Source: Gymnodinialimonas ceratoperidinii (GTDB taxonomy: Bacteria; Pseudomonadota; Alphaproteobacteria; Rhodobacterales; Rhodobacteraceae). Taken from it: a DNA stretch of 64,000 bases. How positions within the stretch are numbered: position 1 is the first letter of the stretch; each line of letters begins with the position of its first letter. Under the pieces are notes generated by a model. The model had not been told where the DNA came from. It ran no database searches and was given only the letters and a program-made list of their open reading frames with translations. Made by a program: the position numbers and the translations under genes. This document shows, one piece after another, positions 9,048 to 17,271 of the stretch. The stretch covers positions 2,405,501 to 2,469,500 of the forward strand of contig NZ_CP079194.1 in the NCBI RefSeq assembly GCF_019297855.1. The letters run 5' to 3'.

Positions 9048-9086
9048 ATTACGTCCATTGAATATTATACCGTTCGAATATACTAT
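9048..9086. promoter_or_regulatory. AT-rich promoter/operator between bigR and pmpA
   Basis: An AT-rich island sits in GC-rich DNA, starting one base upstream of the bigR ATG. On the plus strand, TTGAAT (9058-9063) and TACTAT (9081-9086) are spaced 17 bases apart and read as a promoter for pmpA. The spacer contains GAATATT and TTCGAATAT, giving GAA-N10-TTC symmetry (9060-9075) like the AT-rich palindromes bound by BigR and SqrR. Binding here would block both divergent transcripts. Site assignment is inferred from position and symmetry. Confidence 0.55.
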
Positions 9087-9149
9087 CCTCCGCAGAGTGA
9101 TACAAGTCCGGCCCGGCGCGAGATCGCGGGCGACAGTTGGAGACGGAAG

Positions 9150-9584
9150 ATGGAAACGGAATTCACCCCCTGGCTGTCGCTTGGCGGCGGCGTGATGATC
9201 GGGGCCGCCTCAGTGCTGCTGATGGCCACCAACGGCCGCATCGCGGGCATCAGCGGGCTGACCTCGAACATATTCAAGCGCGCCTCGGACGGAGAGGCCC
9301 GCGGCGTCTCGGCGCTCTTCGTTCTGGGCCTGCTTCTGGCCGCGCCGCTATGGCTGCTCGTCTCGGGCGACTGGCCGCAGCAATGGGTGCCGTCGAGCCC
9401 GGTCCTCATGGCCGCCGCCGGTCTCCTCGTGGGCTTCGGCGCGACCTACGGCAACGGCTGCACCTCGGGCCATGGTGTCTGCGGCATCAGCCGGGGATCG
9501 GGCCGCTCGATCGTGGCAACCCTCACCTTCATGGCGACGGCCTTCGTGACCGTCTTCGTCATGCGGCACCTGATCGGAGCGTGA
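9150..9584 (+). CDS. pmpA: YeeE/YedE-family membrane protein, first half (PmpA-like)
   Basis: A 144-residue protein with about four hydrophobic segments and the YeeE/YedE motif YGNGCTSGHGVCGISR (100-115), including C104 and C111, which in this family line a path for reduced sulfur species such as thiosulfate. It is half the size of full YeeE; the next gene supplies the other half, a split arrangement typical of BigR-controlled operons. Start ATG follows GGAGACGGAAG. It lies in the inner membrane, and transport of a sulfur compound is inferred. Confidence 0.85.
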   Translation: METEFTPWLSLGGGVMIGAASVLLMATNGRIAGISGLTSNIFKRASDGEARGVSALFVLGLLLAAPLWLLVSGDWPQQWVPSSPVLMAAAGLLVGFGATYGNGCTSGHGVCGISRGSGRSIVATLTFMATAFVTVFVMRHLIGA

Positions 9585-9585
9585 G

Positions 9586-10026
9586 ATGAAACAGATCTTC
9601 GCACTTCTCTCGGGCCTGATCTTCGGCCTTGGGCTGATCATCTCCGGCATGGCCGATCCGGCCAAGGTCCTGAACTTCCTCGACCTCTTCGGCACGTGGG
9701 ACCCGAGCCTCGCCTTCGTGATGGGTGGCGCCATCGCGGTGACGGCGCCGGGGTTCGCCCGGCTCTTCCGCAAACGACACGCGCCGATGTTTGATACCGA
9801 GTTCCGGCTGCCCACCCGCAAGGATCTGGAACCGACGTTGCTTGTCGGTGCTGCGATCTTCGGCGTCGGATGGGGTTTGGGCGGCTTCTGCCCCGGCCCT
9901 GCCCTGACCGCGCTGCCGATGGCGGCCACGGGCACCCTGATCTTCGTGCCCTTCATGCTCGCCGGCATGTGGGCCGCCCGAAACACCCCCGACCTCTCCC
10001 TTCCCCGCAAGAAAGGAACCGTATGA
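9586..10026 (+). CDS. pmpB: DUF6691/YeeE-like membrane protein, second half (PmpB-like)
   Basis: A 146-residue protein with four hydrophobic segments and the family motif GGFCPGPAL, with C102 matching the cysteine of the second YeeE half-repeat. It begins one base after the pmpA stop. Its own stop overlaps the start of the dioxygenase gene (ATGA), so the three are translated together. It probably pairs with PmpA to make a complete sulfur-species channel. The family name comes from DUF395-type proteins of BigR operons. Confidence 0.83.
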   Translation: MKQIFALLSGLIFGLGLIISGMADPAKVLNFLDLFGTWDPSLAFVMGGAIAVTAPGFARLFRKRHAPMFDTEFRLPTRKDLEPTLLVGAAIFGVGWGLGGFCPGPALTALPMAATGTLIFVPFMLAGMWAARNTPDLSLPRKKGTV

Positions 10027-10943
10027 TGAGCGATCCCCTGAACACCCCCGTTGTGCGCCATTCCCCCTCGACCGGCGCGGGGAGTCCTGACGTCTGGGGC
10101 ATCTACGAGCCGGACACCGGGTCGATCCAGTATATCTGCGCCGACCCTGCCACCAAGAAAGCCGCGCTGATCGACGTGGTGTGGAACTTCGATCCGAAGA
10201 ACTATCGCTTCTCCACCGAGGCCATCGATCAGGTGCTGGACCTCGTGGCGGAGCACGGGCTGGAGGTGGAATGGGTGCTCGATACCCACCCCCACGCTGA
10301 CCACGTCATGGCCTCGGCGCAACTGAAGGAACGCACCGGCGCGCCGAACGCCATCGGCGCGTTGGTGCCGCAAATCGCGAAGATCTGGGCGGACCTCTAT
10401 AATCTGCCCGATGCCTTTGACGCGGAACGGGATTTCGACCACCTCTTCGAGGAGGGTGAGACCTTCAAGATCGGCGAGCTGGAAGCAAAGGTGATGCTGT
10501 CGCCCGGCCACACGCTCGGCTCGATCTCCTATGTCTGTGGCGATGCGGCTTTCGTGCACGACACGCTGATGCAGCCTGACGCGGGCACCTCACGCTCGGA
10601 TTTTCCCGGCGGCGACACCGGAGAGCTGTGGGAGTCGATTCAGGAAATCCTCGCCCTGCCCGGCGACACGCGGCTCTATATCGGCCACGACTACGGCACG
10701 AAGGACCGTAAAGAGCCGAGGTGGGAGGCAACCGTCGACGAGCACAAGGCGCACAACATCCACGTGAAGGACGGCACCGAACGCGAGGTCTATATCGAGC
10801 GGCGCCAGACCCGCGACGAGACGCTGTCGCTGCCAAACCGCATCCTCGCGGCGCTGCAAATCAACCTGCGCGGCGGGCGGCTCCCGCCGGCGGAGGATGA
10901 CGGCCATCACTACCTGAAATTGCCGGTCAATCGCTTCGACTGA
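10023..10943 (+). CDS. blh: ETHE1/Blh-like MBL-fold sulfur dioxygenase
   Basis: A 306-residue metallo-beta-lactamase-fold protein. It has THPHADH (88-94), H163 in SPGHT, D180 in VHDTLMQPDAGTSRSDF and H222 in GHDYG, the ligand order of ETHE1 persulfide dioxygenases; the DAGTSRSDFPGG segment is characteristic of the Blh branch. It lacks the DUF442 domain that Blh carries in other bacteria, but a free DUF442 protein is encoded 1.3 kb away. It is translationally coupled to pmpB. Expected reaction: glutathione persulfide plus oxygen to sulfite and glutathione. Confidence 0.87.
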   Translation: MMSDPLNTPVVRHSPSTGAGSPDVWGIYEPDTGSIQYICADPATKKAALIDVVWNFDPKNYRFSTEAIDQVLDLVAEHGLEVEWVLDTHPHADHVMASAQLKERTGAPNAIGALVPQIAKIWADLYNLPDAFDAERDFDHLFEEGETFKIGELEAKVMLSPGHTLGSISYVCGDAAFVHDTLMQPDAGTSRSDFPGGDTGELWESIQEILALPGDTRLYIGHDYGTKDRKEPRWEATVDEHKAHNIHVKDGTEREVYIERRQTRDETLSLPNRILAALQINLRGGRLPPAEDDGHHYLKLPVNRFD

Positions 10944-10950
10944 GAGCCCC

Positions 10951-10979
10951 AAGCGCCGGCAGCAGCCGCGCCGGCGCTT
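10951..10979 (+). terminator. Strong hairpin after the sulfur dioxygenase gene
   Basis: Perfect ten-base arms AAGCGCCGGC and GCCGGCGCTT are separated by nine bases and begin eight bases after the stop codon. No clean T-run follows (only TCTTT a few bases on), so it may stop transcription weakly or stabilise the upstream message and separate it from the SulP gene. Confidence 0.55.
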
Positions 10980-11035
10980 GCGCAGGTCTTTGCAGTTTCC
11001 CGCGACCTCTCCTCTTGCTTGACGGAACCGCTCTC

Positions 11036-12772
11036 ATGACCCTCGCGCCCCTCGCACGCTATCTGCCGATCCTCGATTGGGGCCGGGGTTATGATCGCTC
11101 CCAGTTCGCCGGAGACATGATTGCGGCCGTGATTGTCACTATCATGCTGATCCCGCAGTCACTGGCCTATGCGCTGCTGGCCGGTCTGCCGCCCGAGGCC
11201 GGGATCTATGCCTCCATCGCGCCGATCGTGCTCTATGCGGTCTTCGGCACCAGCCGTGCGCTGGCGGTGGGACCGGTGGCGGTCGTCTCGCTGATGACGG
11301 CCGCGGCCGTGGGCAACATCGCCGAGAGCGGCACCGCAGGCTACGTCACGGCGGCGCTGACGCTGGCCTTCCTGTCGGGTCTGATGTTGCTGGCTCTGGG
11401 GCTGTTCCGGCTCGGGTTTCTTGCCAATTTCCTGTCGCATCCGGTGATTGCCGGGTTCATCACCGCCTCTGGCATCCTGATCGCGGCAAGCCAACTGCGT
11501 CACATCCTCGGGGTCGAGGCCGAGGGTCACACGCTCGTCGAAATTTTCATGAGCCTCGGCACGCATCTACGCGACGTGAACCCCACGACCGTCATTCTGG
11601 GCGTCAGCGCGACGGCCTTCCTGTTCTGGGTCCGTGGCGGGCTGAAACCGCTGTTGCGGCGGGTCGGACTGGGGCCGCGGTTGGCGGACATCGGCGCGAA
11701 GCTCGGACCGGTGCTGGCGATCGTTGGGACGACGCTGATTGTATGGGGCTTCGACTTGCAAGAACGGGGCGTCGCCATCGTGGGCGAGGTGCCGCAAAGC
11801 CTGCCACCGCTGACCCTGCCTTCCTTCTCGCCCGATCTGCTGTCGCAACTCATCGTGCCGGCCCTGCTGATCTCGATCATCGGCTTCGTCGAAAGCATTT
11901 CGGTCGCCCAGACCCTTGCCGCGAAGAAACGCCAGCGCATCGATCCGGATCAAGAGCTGATCGGCCTTGGCAGCGCCAACCTCGGCGCGGCCTTCACCGG
12001 GGGCTTTCCCGTCACCGGCGGGTTCTCCCGCTCGGTGGTGAATTTCGATGCCGGCGCAGAAACCCCCGCCGCCGGGGCGTTCACCGCCATCGGACTGGCG
12101 CTGGCGGCCGTGTTTCTCACACCGCTGATCTACTTTCTGCCCAAAGCGACGCTTGCCGCCACGATCATCGTGGCCGTCCTCAGCCTCGTCGATTTCTCGA
12201 TCCTCAAACGCGCCTGTCACTTCAGCCATGCCGACTTCGCAGCTGTTACTGTGACGATCCTGCTGACCTTGGCGCTTGGGGTCGAGGCCGGCGTCAGCGC
12301 GGGCGTGATCACGTCGATCATCGTTCACCTCTACAAGACCTCGCGCCCGCACATGGCGGTCGTCGGGAGGGTCCCCGGCACCGAGCATTTCCGGAACGTG
12401 CTGCGGCACGAAGTCGAAGTCCAACCCCACGTGCTGTCGCTCAGGATCGATGAAAGCCTCTACTTCCCCAACGCGCGGTTTCTGGAGGATCAACTGTCGC
12501 GCTACGCCGCCGACAAACGCGAGCTGACTGACGTGGTGCTGATGTTTCCTGCGGTTAATGAAATAGACCTGTCAGCGCTCGAGTCGTTGGAGGCCATCAA
12601 CGCCCGCCTCAAGGAGGCTGGCATCCGCCTGCATCTGAGCGAGGTAAAGGGCCCCGTGATGGACCGCCTGAAGGGAAGCCATTTTCTGGAGGAACTGACC
12701 GGTGAGATCTTCCTGAGCCAACATGAGGCAGCTTCCAAACTGGATGGATGCGCACCCCGGCAAACTATGTGA
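11036..12772 (+). CDS. SulP-family inorganic anion transporter with STAS domain
   Basis: A 578-residue inner-membrane protein. The N-terminal SulP core has 10-12 hydrophobic segments and the family patterns [20 protein letters not shown] near the N terminus and [16 protein letters not shown] in the middle. A cytoplasmic STAS domain fills the last 130 residues ([18 protein letters not shown]). SulP proteins move sulfate, bicarbonate or other anions. Its place at the end of the sulfide-oxidation island suggests handling of sulfate or sulfite. The ATG is preferred over an in-frame TTG seven codons earlier. Substrate is inferred from context only. Confidence 0.88.
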   Translation: MTLAPLARYLPILDWGRGYDRSQFAGDMIAAVIVTIMLIPQSLAYALLAGLPPEAGIYASIAPIVLYAVFGTSRALAVGPVAVVSLMTAAAVGNIAESGTAGYVTAALTLAFLSGLMLLALGLFRLGFLANFLSHPVIAGFITASGILIAASQLRHILGVEAEGHTLVEIFMSLGTHLRDVNPTTVILGVSATAFLFWVRGGLKPLLRRVGLGPRLADIGAKLGPVLAIVGTTLIVWGFDLQERGVAIVGEVPQSLPPLTLPSFSPDLLSQLIVPALLISIIGFVESISVAQTLAAKKRQRIDPDQELIGLGSANLGAAFTGGFPVTGGFSRSVVNFDAGAETPAAGAFTAIGLALAAVFLTPLIYFLPKATLAATIIVAVLSLVDFSILKRACHFSHADFAAVTVTILLTLALGVEAGVSAGVITSIIVHLYKTSRPHMAVVGRVPGTEHFRNVLRHEVEVQPHVLSLRIDESLYFPNARFLEDQLSRYAADKRELTDVVLMFPAVNEIDLSALESLEAINARLKEAGIRLHLSEVKGPVMDRLKGSHFLEELTGEIFLSQHEAASKLDGCAPRQTM

Positions 12773-12845
12773 TCAGACCGACCTGCGAGGCATCAACACG
12801 GAACCGCCCACGGCGACACAATCAAACTAATGCAGAAAGGGATGG

Positions 12846-12935
12846 TGGCGGACAGACAGGGATTCGAACCCTGGAGACGGTCTCCCGCCTACACACTTTC
12901 CAGGCGTGCGCCTTCGACCACTCGGCCACCTGTCC
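12846..12935 (-). tRNA. tRNA-Ser (anticodon GGA)
   Basis: A 90-base class II tRNA with encoded CCA. The acceptor stem GGACAGG pairs with TCTGTCC (one G-U), and the T-arm is CAGGG-TTCGAAT-CCCTG. The anticodon loop CTGGAAA on a five-pair stem gives anticodon GGA (plus-strand bases 12899-12901), and there is a long variable arm typical of serine tRNAs. It reads UCC and UCU codons. It lies on the same strand as, and 138 bases downstream of, the AlaX gene. Confidence 0.97.
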
Positions 12936-13027
12936 GTGGAGGAGCGTTTAGCGGCTATGGTGATGGGTTTGCAAGGGGTTTCGGGGAGAAATTTCCGCCG
13001 TGGCAAACTGCTGCCACGCCTCTCCTC

Positions 13028-13046
13028 GCCTCTCGCCGCGAGAGGC
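13028..13046 (-). terminator. Hairpin downstream of the AlaX gene
   Basis: Eight-base arms GCCTCTCG and CGAGAGGC with a three-base loop lie 27 bases past the AlaX stop. There is no T-run after it on the minus strand, so factor-independent termination is doubtful. It may mark the end of the mscS-alaX transcript. Confidence 0.4.
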
Positions 13047-13073
13047 GCTGGAACCCGCGCAGGCGCGCGTGGT

Positions 13074-13799
13074 TCAGGAGGCGAAGGCGATGGTGACGCG
13101 GCGGTTCTGTTTGCCCTTGTTCTCGATCTTGGTGACCGTGAGCTTGCCGATCTCGGAGGTGCGCGCGACATGGGTGCCGCCGCAGGGTTGCAGGTCGACG
13201 CGGGCCTTGTCCTCGCCGATCTGCACCAACCGGATCTGACCGGCACCGCGGGGTGGTTGCACCGAGAGGGTCTTCACCAGATCGGGTTTGGCGTCCAGTT
13301 CCTCTTCGGTGATCCAGTCGATATGGACCGGCAGATCACGGGTCACCAGCGCGTTGAGCTGCCCTTCCAGCACCTTCTTGTCTTCCGGCGCATAGGGCAT
13401 ATGGAAATCGAGCCGTCCCTTGTCGGCGGCAATGGCGCCCCCGGTGACCGGCAGCGGGATCACCACCGACAGAAGATGCAGCGCCGTGTGGATGCGCATG
13501 TGGCCAAGCCTGCGGTCCCAGTCGAGGCGCTGTTCCACCTCGGCCCCCACCGGGGGCAGCGCTGCGGGTTCAGACGGGATCAAAACGATGGCGCCCGCCT
13601 CGCCCTTCACCGCCGTCGCGATCGGGATGCGGCCGCCCTCCCAGTCCAGCGTGCCGCTGTCGCCGGGCTGCCCGCCGCCGCGCGCGTAGAAGATCGTGCG
13701 GTCGAGGATGACACCGCCCTCCTCCGTCTGTCCAATCACCCGCGCCGTGGCGGTGGTGCGGTAGGGATCGTCCAGAAACAGGGTCTCGGTCGTTGTCAT
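13074..13799 (-). CDS. alaX: Alanyl-tRNA editing protein AlaX
   Basis: A 241-residue free-standing trans-editing hydrolase related to the AlaRS editing domain. Zinc ligands are H104 and H108 (HTALH) and C206 and H210 (CGGTH); the GGGQPGDSGTL segment at about 41-51 is the family's N-terminal signature. It hydrolyses Ser- or Gly-tRNA(Ala) to prevent mistranslation. Its ATG overlaps the stop of the MscS-type channel gene by four bases, and a tRNA-Ser gene follows. The length suits an AlaX-M type with an intact zinc site. Confidence 0.92.
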   Translation of the reverse strand: MTTTETLFLDDPYRTTATARVIGQTEEGGVILDRTIFYARGGGQPGDSGTLDWEGGRIPIATAVKGEAGAIVLIPSEPAALPPVGAEVEQRLDWDRRLGHMRIHTALHLLSVVIPLPVTGGAIAADKGRLDFHMPYAPEDKKVLEGQLNALVTRDLPVHIDWITEEELDAKPDLVKTLSVQPPRGAGQIRLVQIGEDKARVDLQPCGGTHVARTSEIGKLTVTKIENKGKQNRRVTIAFAS

Positions 13800-16162
13800 T
13801 CCGGGGCATCTTTCGGGGAAACGGCCTGGGCCAAGGCTTCGGGGTTGCGCAGCCAGATGTCGCGTTGGGCGAAGGGAATCTCGATGCCCTCCTCCTTGAA
13901 GCGTTCGGCAATCTGGTGGTGGAGCTCTGTCTTCACGGCAACCAACTCGTTGATATCGCGCAGGATACAGCGCATCCGGAAATCGAGGCTATCGGCCCCG
14001 AACCCGAGGAAGTCAACGCCCGGTTCGGGGAAGGTCAGCACGCCGGGATGGTTCTTGGCGATATCCATCAGGATGTCCGAGACATGGCGCGTGTCGTTGC
14101 CGTAGGCCACGCCAACCGTCACCACGGCCCGCCCCACGGTATTGCCGCGGGTCCAGTTGGTGACCGTGCCGGAGATGAAATCGGCGTTGGGCACGATCAC
14201 GTCGGTCTTGTCGAAGGTCTCGATCGTGGTGGAGCGGACGGAGATATCCTTGACGATCCCCATGTTGCCCGCGACCTCGATCCAATCGCCCTCGCTGATG
14301 GGGCGTTCGATCAACAGGATGATGCCCGAGACGAAGTTCGAGACCACGTTTTGCAGGCCGAAGCCGATGCCGACCGAGAGCGCACCGACGACGAAGCCGA
14401 GCGCCGTCAGGTCGATCCCGGCGCTGGTGACGGCGATGACACTGGCCAGCGCGATGCCGACATAGCCCACGCCCGCCGTGACCGCGTTGCGCGCGCCCAC
14501 GTCCATGTGCGTGCGCGGCAGAACGGTGGATTTCAACGCGCCCTGCAGCAGTCGCGTCACCAGCAAACCGGCCGCGAAAACGAGGATCACCGCCAGAACG
14601 ACGCCCGGCGTGATCCGGGTTTCGCCCAAGGTGAAGCCCTCCAACATGCGCACGTAGAGCTCCTGCAACCGCTCCGCACGGACGCCCCACGCCATTGCAA
14701 TGAACGGGGTCGCGACGAGGAAGAGCAGGAAGTTCACGATCACCGGCAACAGCGCCTCCGAGGCGGCCTCGGCGGTGGAGCGGAAGATCACCGCGTAGAG
14801 GTCGCGCACGACCGCCTGCAGCACCAGCAACACGCCAAGCATGAAGAGCGTGATCGCGGTGGGTACCATCACGGCCTCGGCGGCATTCAGAAAGCCGATG
14901 GCCGCGAGCAGCGGCCCGACGATGGCCACAAGCGACAGAACCCGTGCGAGGATGTTGGTGACGGCGAGGTTGAAGCTCGACACCTCGCCCTCCGGGGCCT
15001 CGGTGCGGATGCGGTGCATCAGCCGGGCGAAGCTCCAGTAGCTCCACGCCAGCCCGATGTAGACGGGCAGGACCAGCACACCGCGCGCGTCGACCGGGAC
15101 GACCTCGAGCGCGGCGACAACCTCGGCCACGTTCGCAAGGCCCATGAACAGGCCGATGAACAGGATCGCCCGGCGCGCGGGCCAGCGGATTTCCATGTCC
15201 GCATCGAAGGCCGCGGCGCGTTCCTGATGGTTCGGGAACAGCCGGCCGCCAAGCCAGAGCGCGGCGTAGATCGCGATGATCAGGCCGAGGGCGGCATCCA
15301 TGATCGCCTCTCCGGCCTCGGTCAACAGGCCGGATTCCTCGAAGGCGATGACCACCATCAGGAAGCCCGCGACCGGCAGCAGCAGCTGTCCGAGGGACAC
15401 GAGGAAGCCAAGCGCCACCCGTCCACGACGGCGGTCGGCGTCAAGGAAACGGTCGCCAAGGCGCGAGATCAGCGGCCGCCCCCGCAGGATCAGCACAAGG
15501 CCGATGAGGATCAGCAGGATCAGAAGCGGCGCTTCGTCCTGGATCGCCTCGCGCACATCGGGGTCTTGCAGCCGCGCGCTGGTGTCGGTCTGCAATTCGA
15601 CCGCCAGATCGGCGAGCGCCCCAAGCGCCGTGGCCCAGTTCACCGGGTTCAACGGCGTCGGCGAGAGTTCCAGCAACTCCTCGGTCTGGCGCTCGACGAC
15701 GATGGCGTCGATCTCGGCGATCAAGCCGTTGGCGCGGTTGAAGGCCTCACTGGCGCGCAGGCTCGGCGCCTGTGCCTCGCGCAGCGCTTCGGCGAGGGTT
15801 TCGCGGCGGGCGGCAATGGTATCCGGCTCCGTCTCGCCTTCCTCAGGCGCGGCGCCCAAGGCCTCGATCTGGCTCCGGATCGTTGCGACCCGCTCTTCGT
15901 TTCGGGCGTCGGCCTCAAGAAACCGGGCGCGCCATTCGGCCAATTCCGCGCGCCGCGCCTCCAGCATCGAGGTGGAGGCGACGGAGCCGTCGATCAACGC
16001 CTCGGCGCTCGTCGCGGCCTCTTCCCAGGCCTCGTAGTCGATCTCGACCACGTCGGTCGTCGTTTGTGCCTGCGCGGCACCGATGGAAAAACTTCCGGAA
16101 AACCCGGAGACAAGCGGCGTCAGCGCCAGGAACAGCGCGAGAAGAAGTCTGACGTGAAACAT
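13796..16162 (-). CDS. MscS-family mechanosensitive channel with DUF3772 periplasmic domain
   Basis: A 788-residue inner-membrane channel. A signal peptide ends near AAQAQ (about residue 33) and is followed by a coiled DUF3772-like periplasmic region to about residue 180. About nine hydrophobic segments follow, then the MscS pore helix and beta domain (GLQNVVSNFVSGIILL, then ERPISEGDWIEVAG). It is larger than E. coli MscS and resembles the MscK/YbdG-type extended channels. It probably opens on membrane tension during osmotic downshock. It is coupled to AlaX downstream and starts two bases after the cysK stop. No link to tRNA editing is apparent. Confidence 0.9.
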   Translation of the reverse strand: MFHVRLLLALFLALTPLVSGFSGSFSIGAAQAQTTTDVVEIDYEAWEEAATSAEALIDGSVASTSMLEARRAELAEWRARFLEADARNEERVATIRSQIEALGAAPEEGETEPDTIAARRETLAEALREAQAPSLRASEAFNRANGLIAEIDAIVVERQTEELLELSPTPLNPVNWATALGALADLAVELQTDTSARLQDPDVREAIQDEAPLLILLILIGLVLILRGRPLISRLGDRFLDADRRRGRVALGFLVSLGQLLLPVAGFLMVVIAFEESGLLTEAGEAIMDAALGLIIAIYAALWLGGRLFPNHQERAAAFDADMEIRWPARRAILFIGLFMGLANVAEVVAALEVVPVDARGVLVLPVYIGLAWSYWSFARLMHRIRTEAPEGEVSSFNLAVTNILARVLSLVAIVGPLLAAIGFLNAAEAVMVPTAITLFMLGVLLVLQAVVRDLYAVIFRSTAEAASEALLPVIVNFLLFLVATPFIAMAWGVRAERLQELYVRMLEGFTLGETRITPGVVLAVILVFAAGLLVTRLLQGALKSTVLPRTHMDVGARNAVTAGVGYVGIALASVIAVTSAGIDLTALGFVVGALSVGIGFGLQNVVSNFVSGIILLIERPISEGDWIEVAGNMGIVKDISVRSTTIETFDKTDVIVPNADFISGTVTNWTRGNTVGRAVVTVGVAYGNDTRHVSDILMDIAKNHPGVLTFPEPGVDFLGFGADSLDFRMRCILRDINELVAVKTELHHQIAERFKEEGIEIPFAQRDIWLRNPEALAQAVSPKDAPE

Positions 16163-16164
16163 GG

Positions 16165-17190
16165 TTACTCCGCGAATACAGTCGGCACGTCACGGCCCGG
16201 CCCATCCATCCACGCAGGGACCGGAAGGCCCTTTTCGCGCAGAAAGTCAGGGTTGAACAACTTGGACTGGTAGCGTGTGCCATAGTCGCAAAGTACCGTC
16301 ACGATCGTGTGGCCCGGCCCCATTTCCTTCGCCATGCGGATCGCGCCAGCCACGTTGATGCCGGAAGAGCCGCCAAGACACAGCCCCTCGTTGGCGAGGA
16401 TGTCATAGACCAGCGGCAGCGCCTCGGCGTCGGGGATCTTGTAGCAGGCATCCGGCGTGAAGCCTTCGAGGTTCGCGGTGATGCGCCCCTGCCCGATCCC
16501 CTCGGTGATCGAGTTCCCGCCCGCTTCCTTGCCCGTGTAGATCTTGTAGAGCCCCGAGCCTTCCGGATCGGACAGGGCGACCTTCACGCCCTTGGGCTGC
16601 AACGCCATACCGACGCCCGCCAGCGTGCCGCCCGAGCCCACGGCGCAGGTGAAGCCGTCAACCTTGCCACCGGTCTGCTCCCAGATCTCGGGCCCGGTCA
16701 TCTCGACATGGGCCTGCCGGTTGGCGGTATTGTCGAACTGGTTCGCCCAGATCGCGCCGTTGGGGTCGGACTGTGCCAGCCGCTCGGCCAGGCGGCCGGA
16801 ATATTTCACGTAGTTGTCGGGGTTCGAATACGGCACCGCGGGCACTTCGATCAACTCGGCCCCCGCGATGCGGATCATGTCCTTCTTTTCCTGGCTCTGG
16901 GTCTCGGGGATCACGATCACCGTGCGAAACCCGAGCGAGGCGCCGACCAGCGCCAGACCGATGCCGGTGTTGCCAGCCGTGCCTTCGACGATGGTGCCGC
17001 CGGGCCGCAGGGTGCCGCGCTTGACAGCATCCTGAATGATGAAGAGCGCGGCGCGATCCTTCACCGACTGGCCGGGGTTGAGGAATTCCGCCTTGCCGAG
17101 GATTTCGCATCCCGTGGCCTCGGAGGCGCCGCGCAGGCGGATCAAAGGCGTGTTGCCGATCGCGGACGCAAGCTCGGTGTGGATCGTCAT
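16165..17190 (-). CDS. cysK: Cysteine synthase A (O-acetylserine sulfhydrylase)
   Basis: A 341-residue PLP enzyme. The PLP Lys44 is in NPGQSVKDRA, the substrate loop TAGNTG is at 71-76, and the phosphate-binding GSGGT loop lies in the middle. It makes cysteine from O-acetylserine and sulfide. The ATG giving MTIHTELASAIGNTPL is preferred because the upstream 19 residues are not family-like and GAAAGGG lies ahead of it. It follows trgB and trgA on the same strand, the order seen in the Rhodobacter sphaeroides tellurite-resistance locus, where cysK contributes to resistance. Confidence 0.95.
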   Translation of the reverse strand: MTIHTELASAIGNTPLIRLRGASEATGCEILGKAEFLNPGQSVKDRAALFIIQDAVKRGTLRPGGTIVEGTAGNTGIGLALVGASLGFRTVIVIPETQSQEKKDMIRIAGAELIEVPAVPYSNPDNYVKYSGRLAERLAQSDPNGAIWANQFDNTANRQAHVEMTGPEIWEQTGGKVDGFTCAVGSGGTLAGVGMALQPKGVKVALSDPEGSGLYKIYTGKEAGGNSITEGIGQGRITANLEGFTPDACYKIPDAEALPLVYDILANEGLCLGGSSGINVAGAIRMAKEMGPGHTIVTVLCDYGTRYQSKLFNPDFLREKGLPVPAWMDGPGRDVPTVFAE

Positions 17191-17271
17191 GGCGCGGGCC
17201 CTTTCGTGATGCAATCGCCCTCTCAGGCGCGCGGGAAACTTTGGCATAGGTAGACGCGCGACGTCACGAAC

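Noticed and set aside
9348..10559. Open frame of about 400 codons on the minus strand
   Set aside because: It runs antisense through pmpA, pmpB and the dioxygenase gene, all of which have clear motifs and coupled starts.
11567..12493. Minus-strand frame over the SulP gene
   Set aside because: Antisense of a well-conserved transporter; its translation shows no family resemblance.
13793..16273. Open frame of over 800 codons on the plus strand
   Set aside because: It is the antisense of the MscS-type channel gene, whose family motifs and signal peptide are clear. The plus-strand translation is low-complexity and rich in His, Arg and Gln.
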